NCBI GenBank assembly: GCA_041674525.1 | Contig: JBAYVN010000084.1 | Coordinates: 1 to 9,399 of the forward strand | DNA length: 9,399 bases | Reading direction: 5' to 3' | Source of the DNA: SHYQ01 sp041674525 | GTDB lineage: Bacteria; Chloroflexota; Dehalococcoidia; UBA2979 | Shown here: piece by piece, positions 7,042-9,399 of the stretch | Position numbering within the stretch: position 1 is the first letter of the stretch | Layout: the number at the start of each line of letters is the position of its first letter | The notes under the pieces: model-generated | What the model saw: the letters and a program-made list of their open reading frames with translations, nothing else | What the model was told of the DNA's origin: nothing | The model's database searches: none | Translations under genes and position numbers: made by a program

Positions 7042-7053
7042 GCCCGTCACTCG

Positions 7054-7081
7054 ATCCTACGAACTCAGGGTGCGCTGTCAA
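7054..7081 (-). promoter_or_regulatory. Sigma-70-type promoter for the zinc-ribbon/DUF5666 unit
   Basis: On the minus strand a perfect TTGACA (7076-7081) is followed after 16 bp by TAGGAT (7054-7059, 4 of 6 to TATAAT). The -10 element lies 25 bases before the GTG start, leaving a short leader that contains the Shine-Dalgarno sequence. It sits in the 73-base spacer after the pterin-synthase-like gene, so the downstream unit can be transcribed independently. Confidence 0.65.
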
Positions 7082-7101
7082 CGCGCGCCAGCGTGAGCGG
7101 C

Positions 7102-7608
7102 CTAGCCCCGATCGCGGGCATAGCCACCGGCCTGCCCGCGCATCTCCTCGACGTCGACCTCGATGCGGGCGACGTTCGTGTGCCCGCCGGCGTCCAGCGC
7201 TGCGTCGACGCGGTCCGCGATCCATTCCGCGAGGAGCTCCGCCGTGGTGTTCTCGATCGGCAGGACAGCGACGTCCGATGCGGGGAAGCGGTACTCGCGC
7301 GCGCCGAAGCGCACGACCCACGCCCCGCCCCCCGGACTATCGGGGTCTTCGTGCGTGGCCCGCAGCAGCCGGGAACGCGCCTGCAGCAGGAACCGGTGAT
7401 CGAGGGCCTCGCAGGTCTCGCGCACCGCGCGCTTCAGCACGCCGAAGTCGATCACCCAGCGGTCCGCGGTCAGATCCCCGTCCACCCGGCAGCGCACGGC
7501 GTAGTTGTGTCCGTGGAGCGGCTCCAGGTCGTCGCCCAGCGTGGCCATGTGCGCCGCGGCGAAGCGCAGCCGGATGCCCTGCACGGTGACGTGGCGCTGT
7601 GTGCTCAT
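7102..7608 (-). CDS. 6-pyruvoyl-tetrahydropterin synthase/QueD family protein
   Basis: A 168-residue T-fold protein. Zinc ligands are visible as H20 in FAAAH and H32/H34 in LHGHNY; the Asp-His pair is D70-H71 in ALDHRF, and E155 with Y163 near the end fits the pterin-anchoring glutamate region. Family members convert 7,8-dihydroneopterin triphosphate to 6-carboxytetrahydropterin (queuosine route), to 6-pyruvoyl-tetrahydropterin, or act in folate synthesis. The cysteine that sits four residues before the HGH motif in QueD is leucine here (L28), followed by E29, so the reaction may differ. A longer region (about 76-115) than in E. coli QueD separates the Asp-His pair from ENTTAELLAEWI. ATG 7608 is preceded by GAGG; an upstream in-frame start at 7641 is less well supported. 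No queC/queE/queF neighbours are present. Confidence 0.85.
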   Translation of the reverse strand: MSTQRHVTVQGIRLRFAAAHMATLGDDLEPLHGHNYAVRCRVDGDLTADRWVIDFGVLKRAVRETCEALDHRFLLQARSRLLRATHEDPDSPGGGAWVVRFGAREYRFPASDVAVLPIENTTAELLAEWIADRVDAALDAGGHTNVARIEVDVEEMRGQAGGYARDRG

Positions 7609-7732
7609 CGGTGACCTCGTGTCTCGCTCGCCGCGCAGCACGTCGCATCGTACGAGCGGGGACCCGGCAGGGGGAACAGTCGGGGCGGCCCTGTGGCCGC
7701 CCCGGTCCAGCGTGCTCGCGCTCGGACGCGCG
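7609..7732 (-). other. Intergenic region between korB and the pterin-synthase-like gene
   Basis: It contains the hairpin at 7681-7704 near the korB end and, nearer the next gene, a possible -10 element TACGAT at 7647-7652 on the minus strand (4 of 6) with no clear -35. GAGGT lies just before the ATG at 7608. The order, a hairpin then a -10-like element, would fit the end of one transcript and the start of another. Confidence 0.35.
7681..7704 (-). terminator. GC-rich hairpin downstream of korB, probable terminator
   Basis: The arms CGGGGCGGCC (7681-7690) and GGCCGCCCCG (7695-7704) are perfectly complementary and enclose a four-base loop, giving a 10-bp stem. It starts 28 bases after the korB stop. 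The minus-strand sequence after the stem is GACTGTTCCCCC, so the U-tract is poor; it may terminate weakly or act as an mRNA 3' end structure. Confidence 0.6.
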
Positions 7733-8608
7733 CTAGATGGTCATGCCCTCCAGCAGCTGGGAGACGGTGGCCTCGCGCGGCTTCACGCGCTCCTTCGCGC
7801 GAGCGAGCCGCTCGTGCGCCGGGACGCTCTCGCCGCCGCGGCGGTAGAGCAGGCCGATCGGCACGCTCTTGCCGCGCGCGATGGTTATCGCGGCAAAGAA
7901 GTCGCTCGGGTCGTGCGACTCCGGGATCGGCTTTGCGAGCGGCTCGATGCCAGCCTTCTCGTCGCCCTTGAGCAGCGAGTAGGTGTCGTTGTACGTGGTG
8001 CAGGGCGACTGCACGTGGACGATCGAGAACCCGGGGTAGTCCATCGCGTTCTTGATCGCCTCGCCCAGCTGCTTCACACGCGAGGACATCTCCGAGACGA
8101 TGTAGCCGACGCCGAGGCCGAGGTAGACCTCCAGCGGGTGCATGCGGTCGTCGAGCTTGCCGTAGCGCGTCGTGGAGGTCACGACGTCGACCTCGGTCGT
8201 CGGCGAGGCCTGGCCCTTGGTCAGGCCGTAGATCCCGTTATCCATCACCACCGCGGTGATGTCCAGGTTGCGGCGCGCCTGCGGGCCGATGTGCTCGGCG
8301 CCGATGCTGAGGAAGTCGCCGTCGCCGGAGACGGTCAGCACGTTCAGGTCAGGGCGGCTGGACTTCAGTCCGTACGCGATGCCGAGCGTGCGGCCGTGGA
8401 TGCCGTGCAGGGCGAAGGGCTGCGGGCCCTCCTGCAGGTGCACCAGGTTGCCGGAGCAGCCGATGCCCGCGACGATCGCCGTCCGCTCGATCGGCTCGTT
8501 GCGCTCGACGGCGCGCTTCGCCAGCGCCTGCTCGATGGCGACCTTCACGCCGAAGTCACCGCAGCCGGGGCACCACTTGAAGTCGTAGACCGGGTTTCGC
8601 TTGCTCAT
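7733..8608 (-). CDS. korB: 2-oxoacid:ferredoxin oxidoreductase, beta subunit
   Basis: A 291-residue thiamine-diphosphate subunit that, with KorA, oxidatively decarboxylates a 2-oxoacid (probably 2-oxoglutarate) to the acyl-CoA while reducing ferredoxin. The cysteines of the [4Fe-4S] site are in place: C13 and C16 in CPGCG, C51 in GIGCSGN and C203 in SPCTTYND, as in archaeal two-subunit enzymes. The TPP/Mg motif begins GDGD at 95-98 and ends with MDNGIYGLTKGQASPTT (122-138). The form TKGQ rather than TGGQ, the N-terminus KRNPVYDFKWCPGCGDFGV and the length fit the broad-specificity/2-oxoglutarate group; the substrate is still an inference. ATG 8608 follows GAGGT with six bases spacing, 37 bases after the korA stop, as one operon. 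Its role would be a ferredoxin-linked TCA or reductive carboxylation step. Confidence 0.93.
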   Translation of the reverse strand: MSKRNPVYDFKWCPGCGDFGVKVAIEQALAKRAVERNEPIERTAIVAGIGCSGNLVHLQEGPQPFALHGIHGRTLGIAYGLKSSRPDLNVLTVSGDGDFLSIGAEHIGPQARRNLDITAVVMDNGIYGLTKGQASPTTEVDVVTSTTRYGKLDDRMHPLEVYLGLGVGYIVSEMSSRVKQLGEAIKNAMDYPGFSIVHVQSPCTTYNDTYSLLKGDEKAGIEPLAKPIPESHDPSDFFAAITIARGKSVPIGLLYRRGGESVPAHERLARAKERVKPREATVSQLLEGMTI

Positions 8609-8645
8609 GATGTGACCTCTTACTCGATCCCGCTCTTGGGCCCGG

Positions 8646-9398
8646 TTACTTGCTGTCGAGACGGTGGCGGATCTCCGACTTGAGGTCGGAGACCTTGAAC
8701 GGCAGGCCCGTGTACTGCGTGATCGAGTGCGCGTTGACGCCCAACGAACGCAGGATCGCGGAGAACTGGCCGAGGTAGTTCAGCTCCGGGACGAGCACCA
8801 GGCGCTTTTGTTTCAACGTCGCCAGCAGCTCGTCCGGCAGCGGGTTGATGAACATCGTGTAGTACCACGCGATGTTCACGCCCTCGGCGCGCAGATCGTT
8901 CCATGCAGCGCGGGCCGCGCCCTTCGAGCCGCCCCAGGGGAGCAGCACGACATCGGCGCCGGTGTTCTCCGCCTCGAACGTGCCGTCGTTCAGGACCTTC
9001 AGCTTGGCGAAGCGGCGGTCCGTCATGGCGACGTGCACCTCGGGGAGGTGGGTGGTGTCACCCTGCTCGTCGTGCTCGGAGCCGTTGGCCACGTACGCGC
9101 CCGGCCCGCCCGGCACCGGGAACGGCGTGACGCCGTCCCCCGAGTAGCGCAGGTTGCCGACCGCGCCGGTGGAGACGCTGCGGCGTTCCTCCACGACCTT
9201 CGAGGTGTCCGGGGTCCTGATGTCCTGCGCGCGCTCGGCGATCGAGGCCTCCGTCAGCAGGATCACGGGCCCCTGGTAGCGCTCGGCCCAGTTCACGGCC
9301 TTCGCCGCGGCGAAGGCCGCGAACTGGGGCAGACCGGCAGAGCACCAGTCGGGACGCCCGTCACCACGCCGAAGCGCGTGAACAGGGCCAGGCTGGAA
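8646..9398 (-). CDS. korA: 2-oxoacid:ferredoxin oxidoreductase, alpha subunit (N-terminus cut off, possible frameshift near the edge)
   Basis: Only the C-terminal part, about 250 residues, is in the window; full-length gamma-alpha fused KorA is roughly 550-650 residues. Recognisable parts are the end of the pyrimidine-binding domain (KAVNWAERYQGPVILLTEAS), the SGDGVTPFPVPGGPGAYVANGSEHDEQG segment in the middle, and the C-terminal domain (ADVVLLPWGGSKGAARAA, then LVLVPELNYLGQFSAILRSLG). These are the hallmarks of KorA, and korB follows 37 bases downstream. The frame is open to base 9398, but the first 20-25 codons next to the edge look unlike the family and have poor G/C at third positions, whereas another frame looks better there (see findings). 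The GTG at 9294-9296 is not considered the true start because homology continues upstream of it. Confidence 0.88.
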   Translation of the reverse strand, partial: FQPGPVHALRRGDGRPDWCSAGLPQFAAFAAAKAVNWAERYQGPVILLTEASIAERAQDIRTPDTSKVVEERRSVSTGAVGNLRYSGDGVTPFPVPGGPGAYVANGSEHDEQGDTTHLPEVHVAMTDRRFAKLKVLNDGTFEAENTGADVVLLPWGGSKGAARAAWNDLRAEGVNIAWYYTMFINPLPDELLATLKQKRLVLVPELNYLGQFSAILRSLGVNAHSITQYTGLPFKVSDLKSEIRHRLDSK

Positions 9399-9399
9399 G

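Noticed and set aside
8646..9296. A complete 216-residue protein starting at GTG 9296
   Set aside because: KorA-like sequence continues upstream of this codon in the same frame (FAAFAAAKAVNWAERY), so it is an internal valine of a truncated gene.

Overview
The window is very GC-rich bacterial DNA with strong G/C preference at third codon positions and frequent GTG/TTG starts. It holds nine protein genes, two of them cut by the window ends. The large FtsX-type permease, the DUF5666-like secreted proteins and the archaeal-like two-subunit 2-oxoacid:ferredoxin oxidoreductase together suggest a Chloroflexota-type organism. This is an inference from gene style; a high-GC actinobacterium is not excluded. 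No rRNA, tRNA, CRISPR array, insertion sequence or phage gene is visible.

Layout, left to right. Positions 1-726 (minus) carry the N-terminal part of a class I SAM-dependent methyltransferase of the THUMP-like-domain type. It lies 12 bases downstream of a 276-residue protein (739-1569, minus) that looks like a nucleotidyltransferase-fold protein without its catalytic aspartates. The spacer upstream of that gene (1570-1764) contains four copies of a 12-bp motif, CGAACGTACCTG, the most striking unexplained DNA structure here. A small 88-residue protein (1765-2031, minus) is divergent from a very large FtsX-like ABC transporter permease (2133-5576, plus, 1147 residues).

Everything to the right of the permease is on the minus strand and converges on it with an 11-base gap. 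From upstream to downstream it comprises: a korA-korB operon (8646-9398 partial, 7733-8608) for 2-oxoacid oxidation with ferredoxin; a GC-rich hairpin after korB; a 6-pyruvoyl-tetrahydropterin synthase/QueD family protein lacking the usual catalytic cysteine (7102-7608); and a three-gene unit of a Cys-rich zinc-ribbon-like protein (6483-7028) and two membrane-anchored DUF5666-like proteins (6088-6474 and 5588-6091). That three-gene unit has its own recognisable promoter (TTGACA-16 bp-TAGGAT) and overlapping or close-set genes.

I do not see a clearly new multi-gene defence or mobile system. The best leads are the 12-bp repeat array, the degenerate nucleotidyltransferase next to a methyltransferase, the zinc-ribbon/DUF5666 unit, the Cys-less QueD homologue, and a probable frameshift at the right edge of the window inside korA.
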